A stretch of 44,285 nt of DNA from an uncultured Pelagibacteraceae bacterium. Lineage in GTDB: Bacteria; Pseudomonadota; Alphaproteobacteria; Pelagibacterales; Pelagibacteraceae. The stretch lies in NCBI GenBank assembly GCA_902532225.1, contig CACAHI010000006.1, positions 1 to 44,285 on the forward strand. The letters are read 5' to 3'. Below are positions 28,717 through 39,218 of the stretch, one piece after another. Below the pieces are notes generated by a model. The model searched no databases and was not told the DNA's origin. It was given only the letters and a program-made list of their open reading frames with translations. Every line of letters starts with the position of its first letter. The stretch's first letter is position 1. The position numbers were made by a program, and so were the translations under genes.

Positions 28717-30956
28717 TAAAATGTAGTTCCTATGTTAAATCTAAAACCTTCTGTCTTATCTGTGCTATCTTTACTTATCACTTCTGATAATGAGAAAGTT
28801 AATGGTCCTACTGGTGTGAACCAGTCAACCGCAACACCTGTTGAGGATCTTATTTTGCTAGATTGAGCAATAGTTCCGCTGTAATCAACTCCCCACACAT
28901 TTGCCGCATCAAGGAACCACTTAACATCAACATTCTGGAGTGTGTTTAAAAAATATGGCACTTCACTATTAAAATTCAAAGCAGCAGCATAATTGCCTCC
29001 CACATGATCTCCGTCATCTATAGGACCTATTCTACCCGCTTCAAATCCTCTCAGCTTTCTTGCTGGTAGAAAAACTCTCTGAGAAATTCTAACATCTTCA
29101 TTTCCAACAGCATTTATAGCTCGTGTATATAAGCTAAACGAAGATATAGTGTCTTCTACTAATTCTAAATAATTTGTAAATTCGTAACCATTTAAAATTG
29201 CAGAGTTATCAGATACAATTGGTAATTTTTGAATAAACTTACTTCTATAACCTGAGGTAGTTTGAAATCTTTGATTTCTTTTATCAAGATCAAATTCATA
29301 AAATAAGTTAGCATCAAAATATTCTCCTTCTTGATTTTTTAAACTAGAAGAAGCTGTATTATTAGTAACTAAGTTTTCATGAGAGATACTTAAAATTGGT
29401 TTAAAGAAAACATCTTCATATTGTTCGTATCTAGTGCCTAGACTAAAAGATTTATCTTCGGTTTGGTATCCATAATCTTGAAGTTTATCTATGGTGGTTG
29501 CACCTATTCCCAGTATTAATGATTTATCAGAATTTTTAAAATTTGGATTAACATAATCAAAATTTCCTTTTATACTATCTTCACTAATTGAAATATTAGT
29601 GCTTAAATTTATGCCTTTTCCTAAATAATTATTTTCCTTAATTCCAAAAGCTATTGTGCCCCCTGATGTTCCAACTCCAGCACCAGCAGAAATTTCTCCT
29701 GTGGGTTTTTCAACCACATCAATTTTAACAACTCTTTCACTTTCAGAACTTCCCTTAATTAATTTAGAATTAACATCTTTAAATATACCTCTGGCTCTTA
29801 AATTATTGACCGATTTTCCCAAGAGTATATTATTAAGTGGATCACCTTCATCGATTAGTAAAGAATTTCTAATCACTGCCTCTTCGGTAACACTATTACC
29901 GGTAATATCAATTCTTTCAACATAAGTTTGATCGGATTCGATTAATGTGATTTGAAAATCTATGAGATCGTTATTAACGATTTTTTCATTAACTTTTGCA
30001 TCTAAAAATTCAAAATCTTGCTGTAATGACAATAATTCAATTTTATCTAAAATTTTTTCAATTTTATTATATGAATAGACTTCACCCTTTAAATCTTCAA
30101 TTTTATTAATAACTTTTTTAAACTTAGATTTTTCATATTCGTCAGGTATAACTAATTTAGCTTCATTAAATTTAAATTTGCTTCCAGCATTTATGCTAAA
30201 AGTAACAATAAAACTATTATCATCTAAATATTTTGCATATGTATTTGAAACATTAACTTGGTAATAACCTTTGTTAATAAAAAAGTTTTTTAAAAGTCTT
30301 TCATCTAATTTAATTCTTTCTTCATTGAGATACTTTTTGCCACTAATAAATTTCCATGGTTTGTCTTCTTCAGAAATAATTACTCTTCGTAATTTTCTAT
30401 TTTTAAAAACTTTATCCCCAATAAATTGAATCTGTTTTATTATGGCTTTTTCGTTCAATTTAACATTATAAATTAAATTGACTGTATTATTTTTCTTTCT
30501 TTCAACTAATAAATCTACCTCAGAAAAATAATAACCATTTTTCTTTAAAGAATTAGAAATTCTTGTTACATCTTTTTTTGAAATATCTTCAACAAAAGAA
30601 TTTTTCTCTTTAATTTTTAATGAATCGTAAATTTGATCTTTTAATTTATTTGCTTTAATACCTTCAATAACTATGTTTTGAACAATAGGATTTTCAACAA
30701 CGTTTATATACAGTATTTGATTTTCATATTTTATGCTAACATCAGAAAAATAATTAGTTTCGTATAAGTCTTTAATAAGATTATTTAAATTTATATCTTC
30801 AAAATTTTGGCTTAGGTCAAGGTCAGAAAAAACTCTAATAGTTTCATCAGAAATTCTAGTATTGCCTGAAATTTTTATCTCTTTAATTTTTTCAGCATAA
30901 GTAGAATTAATTAGGAGCAAAAATGATAATAATAATGAAAATATAAATTTTAACAT
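28716..30956 (-). CDS. bamA: Outer membrane protein assembly factor BamA
   Basis: 746 aa; signal peptide, POTRA repeats (IKEIKISGNTRISDETI; VERIDITGNSVTEEAVIRNSLLIDEGDPL), barrel LPARKLRGFEAGRIGP (RGF motif), terminal FRFNIGTTF. Confidence 0.97.
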   Translation of the reverse strand: MLKFIFSLLLSFLLLINSTYAEKIKEIKISGNTRISDETIRVFSDLDLSQNFEDINLNNLIKDLYETNYFSDVSIKYENQILYINVVENPIVQNIVIEGIKANKLKDQIYDSLKIKEKNSFVEDISKKDVTRISNSLKKNGYYFSEVDLLVERKKNNTVNLIYNVKLNEKAIIKQIQFIGDKVFKNRKLRRVIISEEDKPWKFISGKKYLNEERIKLDERLLKNFFINKGYYQVNVSNTYAKYLDDNSFIVTFSINAGSKFKFNEAKLVIPDEYEKSKFKKVINKIEDLKGEVYSYNKIEKILDKIELLSLQQDFEFLDAKVNEKIVNNDLIDFQITLIESDQTYVERIDITGNSVTEEAVIRNSLLIDEGDPLNNILLGKSVNNLRARGIFKDVNSKLIKGSSESERVVKIDVVEKPTGEISAGAGVGTSGGTIAFGIKENNYLGKGINLSTNISISEDSIKGNFDYVNPNFKNSDKSLILGIGATTIDKLQDYGYQTEDKSFSLGTRYEQYEDVFFKPILSISHENLVTNNTASSSLKNQEGEYFDANLFYEFDLDKRNQRFQTTSGYRSKFIQKLPIVSDNSAILNGYEFTNYLELVEDTISSFSLYTRAINAVGNEDVRISQRVFLPARKLRGFEAGRIGPIDDGDHVGGNYAAALNFNSEVPYFLNTLQNVDVKWFLDAANVWGVDYSGTIAQSSKIRSSTGVAVDWFTPVGPLTFSLSEVISKDSTDKTEGFRFNIGTTF

Positions 30957-30960
30957 CGAA

Positions 30961-32121
30961 TTATAATATACTTAGAGTTTTGGTTTTCAATCTAACAAAA
31001 TTATTTAATTTAACAATTTGGGCTAAATTATTTGGTTTTTGCCTTTTATATTTAGCAAATATATTCAAATTTAAAAATTTGATTAAATTTTTTGAAATAT
31101 TTTGAAAACTAACTTGTTTTGTTAAAAATAAATCGACTAATTCGTCGTTCATAGTGACCAATAAAGTTTCAAAAAGAGACTCGTTATTAGGAATTTTATT
31201 AAGTAATTTTATAACCGGAAATTTTTTTGCATCAACTTCTTGCAATTTTAAATTATTTAAAATTTTTAAATTTATATCCTTGCTATGAATTGTTTTATTT
31301 TCATTATTATATAATGAGTTGAAAATTGGAATTTTCATATCAGTATCATGCGCAATTATTTTAATGAGTCCATTTTTAAATTTTATAATTGCGTGAATAT
31401 AAGATTGTGGGTGAATAAGTATTTTAAACTTATTAAATTTAATATTAAATATTTTTTTGGCTTCTATTACTTCAAAAATTTTATTCATTAAGGTAGCTGA
31501 ATCGATAGAAATTTTTTTTCCCATTTTCCAGTTTGGATGTTTTATAGCATCGATAGGATTAATTTTTTTTAATTGTTTATAAGATTTTTTTAAAAATGGC
31601 CCACCAGATGCAGTAATTATTATTTTATCAATGCCTTCGTGTGGTGAATTTTTAATTAATGACCATATAGAAAAATGTTCAGAGTCTATTGGAATAAAAT
31701 TAGTTTTGTGCTTTTTTAATTGTTTATTTATTAAATTCCATCCACATATGATAGATTCTTTGTTTGCAATTGCTATTGTCTTAGTAAATTTTATTATTTC
31801 TAGCGTTGGTTTTAATCCATTAAAACCTGAGATTGAACTCATTGTATAATCAATTTTTGATTTAAATATTGAATTAATTTTATTTAAGCTGTCATAAACG
31901 TTTTTATTTTTAAATTTTTTTTTTACAATTTTATAATTTTTATCATCAGTAATTATTATATTTTTAGGATTAAATTCTTTAATTTGTTTAATTAACAGGG
32001 ATGTATTTTTATTTGCTGTTAACAAAAAAATATCAAAGTTTTTTTTATCATTTCTTAATATATCCAATGTTTTTTTTCCAATCGAACCTGTGGATCCAAG
32101 TATTGCAATTTTCTTTTTCAT
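30961..32121 (-). CDS. dxr: 1-deoxy-D-xylulose-5-phosphate reductoisomerase
   Basis: 386 aa; KKIAILGSTGSIGKKTLDIL, IANKESIICGW, PIDSEHFSIW, ITASGGPF, HPNWKMGKKISIDSATLMNKIFEVIEA. Confidence 0.97.
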   Translation of the reverse strand: MKKKIAILGSTGSIGKKTLDILRNDKKNFDIFLLTANKNTSLLIKQIKEFNPKNIIITDDKNYKIVKKKFKNKNVYDSLNKINSIFKSKIDYTMSSISGFNGLKPTLEIIKFTKTIAIANKESIICGWNLINKQLKKHKTNFIPIDSEHFSIWSLIKNSPHEGIDKIIITASGGPFLKKSYKQLKKINPIDAIKHPNWKMGKKISIDSATLMNKIFEVIEAKKIFNIKFNKFKILIHPQSYIHAIIKFKNGLIKIIAHDTDMKIPIFNSLYNNENKTIHSKDINLKILNNLKLQEVDAKKFPVIKLLNKIPNNESLFETLLVTMNDELVDLFLTKQVSFQNISKNLIKFLNLNIFAKYKRQKPNNLAQIVKLNNFVRLKTKTLSIL

Positions 32122-32122
32122 A

Positions 32123-32797
32123 TCAATAAACTAAAAATTCTACTATTATCATTCCAGTTGGAATAGCTAAAAGAATTCCATCTATTCTATCAAGAATTCC
32201 TCCATGACCAGGTAACAAATCACCCGTATCTTTAACTTTTGCTTTACGCTTTAAATATGAAATCAACAAATCTCCAAGTTGACAAAAGAATGATACGATT
32301 AGCGCAAGAATAGTTAGCTCATAAAGATTTAGAGTTTTAGATTGTAAAATAAAAAAAAAAACAGGAACCGGAAATAGAGATAAAATAAATGATCCGATAG
32401 AACCTGATATAGTTTTGTTTGGACTTATTTTCGTTAATTTTTTTCCTTTAAAAATTTTACCAAAAATAAATCCACCAATGTCTGAACAAATACATATTGA
32501 GAATAAGTAAATAATAGTAAATTTGTAATTAACATCTGCTCGGGATAAAGCTTCGAATATAAATACTGAAAATAAAAATAAATACAGTAAACTAGATACT
32601 TTTGATATGAATTTAAAAAATTTACTATTAAAATTTTTTTTAATGAAAATTTTTGAAATTAATCCATTAAATTCTACCCATCCAATAATTAATAAACAAA
32701 TTAAAGAAATTATTAAAATAAATACGTTAAAAAAAGATAATGCTAGTAAAGCTAGCAAAAAAGATCCTGTTAATATTCTTTTTAAAATCTCTGACAT
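32123..32797 (-). CDS. cdsA: Phosphatidate cytidylyltransferase
   Basis: 224 aa; CSDIGGFIFGKIFKGKKLTKISPNKTISGSIG, C-terminal GDLLPGHGGILDRIDGILLAIP. Confidence 0.96.
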   Translation of the reverse strand: MSEILKRILTGSFLLALLALSFFNVFILIISLICLLIIGWVEFNGLISKIFIKKNFNSKFFKFISKVSSLLYLFLFSVFIFEALSRADVNYKFTIIYLFSICICSDIGGFIFGKIFKGKKLTKISPNKTISGSIGSFILSLFPVPVFFFILQSKTLNLYELTILALIVSFFCQLGDLLISYLKRKAKVKDTGDLLPGHGGILDRIDGILLAIPTGMIIVEFLVY

Positions 32798-33471
32798 TAT
32801 ATATTTCCAAAATTTCTTTTAATTTTTTTAAACTTATTAATTATTTTTGAATAATCATTACTATTAAAATCTGGCCATAATTTTTTTTCAAAAAAAATTT
32901 CTGAATAAGCCAATTGCCATAATAAAAAATTACTTAATCTTGAAGTGTTTCCTGTTCTTATTAGCATGTCTGGATCTGGTATTTTATAAGTGTATAAATT
33001 TTGATTTACTTTAATTTCTGTTATTTTGCCTTTTGTCTTTTTTAATCTATTTAATGCATAAACAATTTCTGCCTTAGAACCATAATTTAGTGCTAAATTA
33101 ATTTGAATTGTCTTATTGTTTTTTGTTTTACTTTCTGCGTAATTTAACAATTTATTTAATTTTTGTGAAAATATTTTTCTTCCTATTACTTTAAGCTTAA
33201 TATTATTTCGGTTCAGTTCGTCAAGTTTTTCTATTAAATATGTTTCTAACAGATTGAACAAAAAATTTTTTTCACTTGATGGACGTTTCCAGTTTTCTGT
33301 TGAAAATGCGTATAAAGTTAAAAATTTAATTTTTTTTTTTATACTCTCCTTTATTATCATTTCCACAGTTTTTAATCCTGCTTTATGACCTAAGTTCCTT
33401 GATTTTTTATTTTTTAAACCCCATCTGCCATTGCCATCCATAATTACGGCCACATGTTTTATTGGATTCAT
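32797..33471 (-). CDS. uppS: Isoprenyl (undecaprenyl) diphosphate synthase
   Basis: 224 aa; HVAVIMDGNGRWGLKNKKSRNLGHKAG, LTLYAFSTENWKRP, DMLIRTGNTSRLSNFLLWQLAYSEIFF. Confidence 0.97.
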   Translation of the reverse strand: MNPIKHVAVIMDGNGRWGLKNKKSRNLGHKAGLKTVEMIIKESIKKKIKFLTLYAFSTENWKRPSSEKNFLFNLLETYLIEKLDELNRNNIKLKVIGRKIFSQKLNKLLNYAESKTKNNKTIQINLALNYGSKAEIVYALNRLKKTKGKITEIKVNQNLYTYKIPDPDMLIRTGNTSRLSNFLLWQLAYSEIFFEKKLWPDFNSNDYSKIINKFKKIKRNFGNI

Positions 33472-34019
33472 ATGGTCATTATTTCTTTTTCTTTTGAAAT
33501 AATTTTTTCATCTACTATTTTTATATTTTGATCGGTATAATTTTGTATAACTCTTCCCAATTTTATTTCATCATCTTCGCTTATTTCTTTAGATTTCTGT
33601 TTATTTTTTAATTCATCATTAGCTTCTCTTCTTATGTTTCTTACTGAAACTTTACATTTTTCACCCATTGTTTTAATCATTTTTTTCATTTCAGTTCTTC
33701 TTTCTTCACTGAGGTTTGGGATTGGTAGTCTAATTAACTGACCATCAATTTGCGGGTTTAATCCTAAATCAGATTTTTTTATTGAAGAGTCTATTAAATT
33801 AACATTATTTAAATCCCAGACTTGGATATTAATAACTCTAGATTCGGGAGTAGTAATAGTACCTAGTTGATTTATAGGCATTTTTTGTCCATATACATCA
33901 ACTTTAATTAAATCTAACATATTTGCATTAGCTCTTCCTGTTCGTAAAGATGAGAGCTCCTTGTTAAAAACTTCAAGCGCTTTAGACATTTTTGTTTTAT
34001 AAATATCTTCTGAAAACAT
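33468..34019 (-). CDS. frr: Ribosome recycling factor
   Basis: 183 aa; SSLRTGRANANMLDLIKVDVYGQKMPINQLGTITTPESR, LIRLPIPNLSEERR, VSVRNIRREANDELK. Confidence 0.98.
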   Translation of the reverse strand: MFSEDIYKTKMSKALEVFNKELSSLRTGRANANMLDLIKVDVYGQKMPINQLGTITTPESRVINIQVWDLNNVNLIDSSIKKSDLGLNPQIDGQLIRLPIPNLSEERRTEMKKMIKTMGEKCKVSVRNIRREANDELKNKQKSKEISEDDEIKLGRVIQNYTDQNIKIVDEKIISKEKEIMTI

Positions 34020-34870
34020 TATTCACCTATTTTTATTCTAAAATATTCTTTTATTTTTAAATCTTTAACTTTTAACTCGGCCAAAATATCTTTGACTTTT
34101 TTTTTAGGATCCATAACCCAGTTTTGAGTAAGTAGACTGTTCTCTTCTTTAAATTTATTAATTTTTCCAAGACTAATTTTTTTTACTATTTCATCAGGTT
34201 TACCAGAATTTTTTAATTCTTCTGTTACTAATTCTTGTTCTTTTTTTAATATATTTTCATCAATAGAATCTGGTTTGAGTGCTATTGGATTTGAAGCTGC
34301 TATGTGCATGGAAATTTGTTTACCAAACAAATCTATTTTATCATTTTTTTCCTGGGTTTCTAGTGAAGTGATAACAGCTAATTTTGCTAGATTATCCTTT
34401 ACCACTGTGTGTAAATAAGTAAAATTTTTACTGTCATTATGATTTATTGACTTAGTTCTTCCTATGGTAATTTTTTCTCCAATTTTTGCAATTAATGAAA
34501 CCATATTTTCATCAACAGTTTTTTCATTCTTCATTTTTGAATTTTTTAAAGTATCCTGATCAGAGTTACATTTATTATTAATTTCACTTAACTCTTTTAC
34601 AAAATTTATAAAATCTTCATTTTTAGCAACAAAGTCTGTTTCGCAGTTAACTTCTATTATTGAAGATTTTGTTTCATCTCCCGACAAAGCTATTACTCCT
34701 TCTTTTGCAACTCTTGACATTTTTTTTGAAGCTTTTGAAACTCCCTTAACCCTAAGAATTTCAATTGCTTTATCGATATCACCTTTGGCCTCGTCTAATG
34801 CTGCATTACAGTCTTTGAATCCTGCGCCGGTAGATTTACGTAATTGCTTAACTTTATCTAAATTGCTCAT
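34019..34870 (-). CDS. tsf: Translation elongation factor Ts
   Basis: 283 aa; [62 protein letters not shown]. Confidence 0.98.
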   Translation of the reverse strand: MSNLDKVKQLRKSTGAGFKDCNAALDEAKGDIDKAIEILRVKGVSKASKKMSRVAKEGVIALSGDETKSSIIEVNCETDFVAKNEDFINFVKELSEINNKCNSDQDTLKNSKMKNEKTVDENMVSLIAKIGEKITIGRTKSINHNDSKNFTYLHTVVKDNLAKLAVITSLETQEKNDKIDLFGKQISMHIAASNPIALKPDSIDENILKKEQELVTEELKNSGKPDEIVKKISLGKINKFKEENSLLTQNWVMDPKKKVKDILAELKVKDLKIKEYFRIKIGE

Positions 34871-34876
34871 TTAAAA

Positions 34877-35671
34877 TTAATTTAATTTTGGTGAGACTTT
34901 CGATTTGGTATCTTTATCTTTTGGAGATATAATTTTATCTTTATCCTTTATTTGTTCTTTTTTTTCTTCTGGTATTTTTTTTGTAATATCTTTGGATGCA
35001 TTTTGAATGGTCTCTTTTATTAAATTACAATATAAATCAATTGACCTTCTTGCATCATCATTTCCGGGTATAGGAAAATCTATACCTATTGGATCAGAAT
35101 TTGAATCCAAAATCGCAACTATTGGAATATTTAATTTTATCGATTCCTTAACAGCTAAAGACTCGTAATTAGTATCAATTATGAATACTAGATCAGGAAC
35201 CTTTTTCATGGAGGCAATTCCTCCTAATGATCTTTGTAATTTATCTCTTTGAATTCCCATTTTTAGAATTTCTTTTTTAGTAAAACCTCTATTTTCACCT
35301 ACAAGGTTTTGATTTAGTTTTTCTAATTTTTTAATTGAATTAGATATTGTTCCCCAATTTGTTAACATTCCACCTAACCATCTATAATTAACATAGTATT
35401 GATTTGTGGTTTTAGCTAATTCTGCAACAGAATCCGAAGCTTGCTTTTTTGTTGATATAAAAAGTATTTTTCCGTTTTCTTTTACAGTTTCATAAATTTT
35501 TTGCAGAGCAACATTAAACAACTCTAATGTTTGTGTTAAATCAATTATATGTATGGAATCTCTTTTGCCAAAAATATATTTTTTCATTTTTGGATTCCAT
35601 CTTAGCGTCTTGTGACCTAAATGAACTCCAGCTTCTAATAACTGTTGTATTGTTATATTTGGTATCTTCAT
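34877..35671 (-). CDS. rpsB: 30S ribosomal protein S2
   Basis: 264 aa; [80 protein letters not shown]. Confidence 0.98.
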   Translation of the reverse strand: MKIPNITIQQLLEAGVHLGHKTLRWNPKMKKYIFGKRDSIHIIDLTQTLELFNVALQKIYETVKENGKILFISTKKQASDSVAELAKTTNQYYVNYRWLGGMLTNWGTISNSIKKLEKLNQNLVGENRGFTKKEILKMGIQRDKLQRSLGGIASMKKVPDLVFIIDTNYESLAVKESIKLNIPIVAILDSNSDPIGIDFPIPGNDDARRSIDLYCNLIKETIQNASKDITKKIPEEKKEQIKDKDKIISPKDKDTKSKVSPKLN

Positions 35672-35680
35672 ATTTTTCCC

Positions 35681-35738
35681 GGTTAATCCACCACAATCAT
35701 TGCCATTAAGGACCGGAGGTAATTAACCACTAATTGTG
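35681..35738 (-). ncRNA. Candidate structured rpsB (S2) leader, predicted H-type pseudoknot
   Basis: On the transcript: a = CACAAUU (35732-35738), b = GGUUAAU (35722-35728), a' = GAUUGUG (35692-35698), b' = AUUAACC (35681-35687), ordered a-b-a'-b'; ACCUCC (35715-35720) lies between b and a'. It ends 9 nt upstream of the rpsB ATG. No folding computation was run. Confidence 0.5.
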
Positions 35739-35774
35739 TGCGTTTTAATTAATGCTATTTACAAATTAATATTT

Positions 35775-35792
35775 AAAAAAACAAGTCTTTTT
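35775..35792 (-). terminator. Weak A/U hairpin and U-tract immediately after the dnaE stop
   Basis: Transcript AAAAAGACTTGTTTTTT right after the dnaE stop; short, GC-poor stem. Confidence 0.25.
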
Positions 35793-38700
35793 TTAATTGA
35801 TTTTTGAACTAATTTCTTTGTTTTTAAGATCATTTAGTAGTTTTCGATCAATTTTTCTCTTGTTAAGCAGTTCAAACGAATAAATATTATTATCATGATA
35901 ATATTCAATATTTACAGATGTTTTCCCTTGTTCAGTTAAACTTTCCTGTAGGACTTTTATATCTAAATGACTTTTCACATCAAACTTAACACTTTCAATT
36001 GGTTGATTTATAAAATTTTTTAATAGGGACACTTTTTTTACATTAATTCTAATTGATTTGCTTTTGTCATCAGGAGATTGATCATTTTTCATTAACATTA
36101 ACATCATTGAGTTACCTTCTTTTAAAATTTCTCTATTTAATTCAAATACATCTGAAAATACAAAAAGTTCAAATACCATACTTAAATCTGAAAATTTTAT
36201 TATTGAATACGAAGTTCCTTTTTGTGTTTTTTTTTCCTGAACTTTAAGTACAGTAGCAGCAATATTTGCACTTTTTATTTGTTTTTGATTTATAAAGTTA
36301 TCATAATTAATAATTCCGTATTCTTGAAATATATTTTTAAATTGATTCATTGGATGATCGGATATAAAAAAACCTACAGTTTCAAATTCTTTGGAAAGTC
36401 TATCTTCAAATGACCAGTCAGATACCTTTGTTAAATACTCTTCATCCGTATTCTCCTCTTTTGAAAATAAATTTGTTTGGTTAGCTTCTTTGTTTTCATA
36501 TTGTCTTTTATTTTTTAAAATTATGTTTGGTATTGATTCAAATAGTAATTGTCTATTTGAATTAATTTTGTCAAAAGATCCAGATTTAACGAGTCCTTCC
36601 ATCTGTAGTTTGTTAATATCTTTTGGATTAACTCGTTCTATAAAATTATTTAAAGATTTAAATTTACCATTTTTTTTTCTTTCATTTACAATATTAGATA
36701 TAGCTTCGTAACCCACGTTTTTCAGCGCACCTAAAGCATAGTAAAAATTATTATCCTTTGTTTTAAAATGTTCAAAACATTCATTTATATCTGGACGTAA
36801 AATATTTATTTTCATTTTTTTTAATTCTTCATAAAATTCACTTAGTTTTTTTTGGTTAGATAGCTCCATTGACATTGACGCTGCAAAAAATTCATTTGGA
36901 TAATGAGTTTTTAAATATGCAGTCTGATAAGCGATTATTGCATATGCTGCCGCATGACTTTTATTAAATCCATATTCAGCAAATGGTTCTATTTTTAAAA
37001 AAATACTTGCTGCTACTTCTTTCGGTATCCCATTTTTTTCAGCTCCACTTATAAATCTTTGCTTTTGCTGCTCTAATTCTGCTCTCTTTTTTTTTCCCAT
37101 TGCTCTTCTTAAAATATCTGCTTCACCAGCAGTAAACCCTGAAAGCACCTGGGCAATCTGCATAACCTGTTCTTGATAAATTATTACTCCATAAGTTGGT
37201 TTAAGTATTTCTTTTAATTTAGAGTGTAAATAATCAGGTTCTTTTTTTCCATTTTTGCAGTCATTATAAATTGGAATATTGCTCATTGGACCAGGTCTAT
37301 ATAATGCTACCAATGCAATAATATCTTCTAATCTATTCGGCTTCATTTGAGTTAAAGCTTCTCTCATCCCTGTACTTTCAAGTTGGAATAATCCAACAGT
37401 CTTACCTTTTGAAAGTAGTTGAAAAACTTTTTGATCCTCATAATCAATTTCTTCAATTTTAAAGTTTCTGTGATTTTCATTAATTAAATTTTGCGTTTTA
37501 TTAATTACTGTAAGTGTTTTTAAACCTAAAAAGTCAAATTTAACTAGCCCAGCATTTTCTGAAGAATACATATCAAATTGTGTAGATGGTAAAAGCAAAT
37601 TAGAAGATGAGTCTTTATATAATGGAACTGTATTAGTTAGATTTTTATCACCTATAACAACTCCTGCTGCGTGTGTTGCTATATTTCTATTTAAACCTTC
37701 CAATTGCAATGATAGATCAACTAATTTAGCAACTCTTTTATCTTCATTAATTAAATTTTGTAATCTTGGTTCAGAATTTATACATTCCTTTAAAGACATG
37801 GGTCGAGAAGGATCAAATGGTATCATTTTGCATATACTATCTACAAAACCGTAGGGCAAACCAATCACACGGCCAACATCTCTTATTACCATTCTAGCTT
37901 TAAGTTTTCCAAAAGTTATAATATGTGCAACACTATTTTTATATTTATCAGAAAGATATTTAAAAACTAAATCTCTTTTCTCTTCGCAAAAATCTATATC
38001 AAAATCAGGCATAGATATTCGGTCCGGGTTAAGAAATCTTTCAAAAATTAAATTAAATTTTATTGGGTCCACATCAGTTATAGACAAACACCAAGCCACC
38101 AAAGATCCAGCACCAGATCCTCTTCCGGGACCGACAGGAATATTATTATTTTTTGACCATTTGATATAATCTGAGACTATTAAAAAATAACTGGCATAGT
38201 TCATTTGAGTTATAATTTCAATCTCATGATACAGTCTTTTCTTGTATTCTAAATATTTGGAATCATTTTTAAATTCATCAAAATTTTTCTTTAGAATAAT
38301 TTTAAATTTTTCTATCAAGCCATCCTCGGCATCTTTTTTTAAGATATCATTTGGATTTTTACCACTTTCTGTAGTAATTTTTGGTAAAATTGGTTTTGAT
38401 GTGACCGGTCTAAAATTACATCTAAATGGTAAATTATAATTGTTTTCTAGCGCCTCAGGTAAATCAATGAACAGTTTTTTCATTTCATCATTTAATTTAT
38501 AATAATGTTGGTTTGATAATTTAAGTCTATTTTTGTCGTTTAAATAACTTTTTGTACCAATACAGATTAATGCATCATGAGCTTCGTAAGTAGATTTATC
38601 AAGATAGTAAATTTCATGGGTAGCTATTATGGGAATATTTAATTTTTTAGATATTTTTAAATTAAAGTTTTCAAAAAAAATTTCATTTTTGTCATTATGT

Positions 38701-39218
38701 CTTTGTATTTCTATATAAAAATTATTTTTATAATTTTTACTCAGCGCGGCATAATAATTTTCAATTTCATTCAATTTTCCATTATTAAATAAATTTCCAA
38801 AAAAACCATTAATGCCGCCCGATAAAACTATAACCCCTTCACTATTCGAGAGTAAATCTTTAAAATTACATTTGGGTAACTCGGCTTCAGTATTTTTTAA
38901 ATATGACATCGAAGAAAGTTCTATAATTCTTTGATATCCTTTATTGTTTTTTGCAATTAATGGTAATAGTCCAATCTCATTAAATTCTGTTTCAAAATTA
39001 ATTTGTGTACCAATAATTGGTTGTGTTCCGACTTTTGATAAACTTTCAGAAAATTCTAAGGCACCACTTAAATTTGATGTATCAGAGATGCCAGCAGATC
39101 TTATTTTATTTTTTTTACAAAAATCTTTTAAATCGTTAATCTTCACAGCTCCTTCACATATGGAAAATTGACTATGAATTTTAAAATGATTAAATGATTT
39201 ATTAACTGATTCTTCCAT
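35793..39218 (-). CDS. dnaE: DNA polymerase III subunit alpha
   Basis: 1141 aa; N-terminal PHP-like FKIHSQFSICEGAVKI, PVGPGRGSGAGSLVAWCLSITDVDPIKFNLIFERFLNPDRISMPDFDIDFCEEKRD, ALYRPGPMSNIP, FNKSHAAAYAIIAYQTAYLK. Confidence 0.98.
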   Translation of the reverse strand: MEESVNKSFNHFKIHSQFSICEGAVKINDLKDFCKKNKIRSAGISDTSNLSGALEFSESLSKVGTQPIIGTQINFETEFNEIGLLPLIAKNNKGYQRIIELSSMSYLKNTEAELPKCNFKDLLSNSEGVIVLSGGINGFFGNLFNNGKLNEIENYYAALSKNYKNNFYIEIQRHNDKNEIFFENFNLKISKKLNIPIIATHEIYYLDKSTYEAHDALICIGTKSYLNDKNRLKLSNQHYYKLNDEMKKLFIDLPEALENNYNLPFRCNFRPVTSKPILPKITTESGKNPNDILKKDAEDGLIEKFKIILKKNFDEFKNDSKYLEYKKRLYHEIEIITQMNYASYFLIVSDYIKWSKNNNIPVGPGRGSGAGSLVAWCLSITDVDPIKFNLIFERFLNPDRISMPDFDIDFCEEKRDLVFKYLSDKYKNSVAHIITFGKLKARMVIRDVGRVIGLPYGFVDSICKMIPFDPSRPMSLKECINSEPRLQNLINEDKRVAKLVDLSLQLEGLNRNIATHAAGVVIGDKNLTNTVPLYKDSSSNLLLPSTQFDMYSSENAGLVKFDFLGLKTLTVINKTQNLINENHRNFKIEEIDYEDQKVFQLLSKGKTVGLFQLESTGMREALTQMKPNRLEDIIALVALYRPGPMSNIPIYNDCKNGKKEPDYLHSKLKEILKPTYGVIIYQEQVMQIAQVLSGFTAGEADILRRAMGKKKRAELEQQKQRFISGAEKNGIPKEVAASIFLKIEPFAEYGFNKSHAAAYAIIAYQTAYLKTHYPNEFFAASMSMELSNQKKLSEFYEELKKMKINILRPDINECFEHFKTKDNNFYYALGALKNVGYEAISNIVNERKKNGKFKSLNNFIERVNPKDINKLQMEGLVKSGSFDKINSNRQLLFESIPNIILKNKRQYENKEANQTNLFSKEENTDEEYLTKVSDWSFEDRLSKEFETVGFFISDHPMNQFKNIFQEYGIINYDNFINQKQIKSANIAATVLKVQEKKTQKGTSYSIIKFSDLSMVFELFVFSDVFELNREILKEGNSMMLMLMKNDQSPDDKSKSIRINVKKVSLLKNFINQPIESVKFDVKSHLDIKVLQESLTEQGKTSVNIEYYHDNNIYSFELLNKRKIDRKLLNDLKNKEISSKIN

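Noticed and set aside
36053-36711. Three plus-strand ORFs (63-106 aa) opposite the 3' end of dnaE
   Set aside because: Fully antisense to DnaE coding sequence, mutually overlapping, low-complexity F/L/S composition; chance ORFs.
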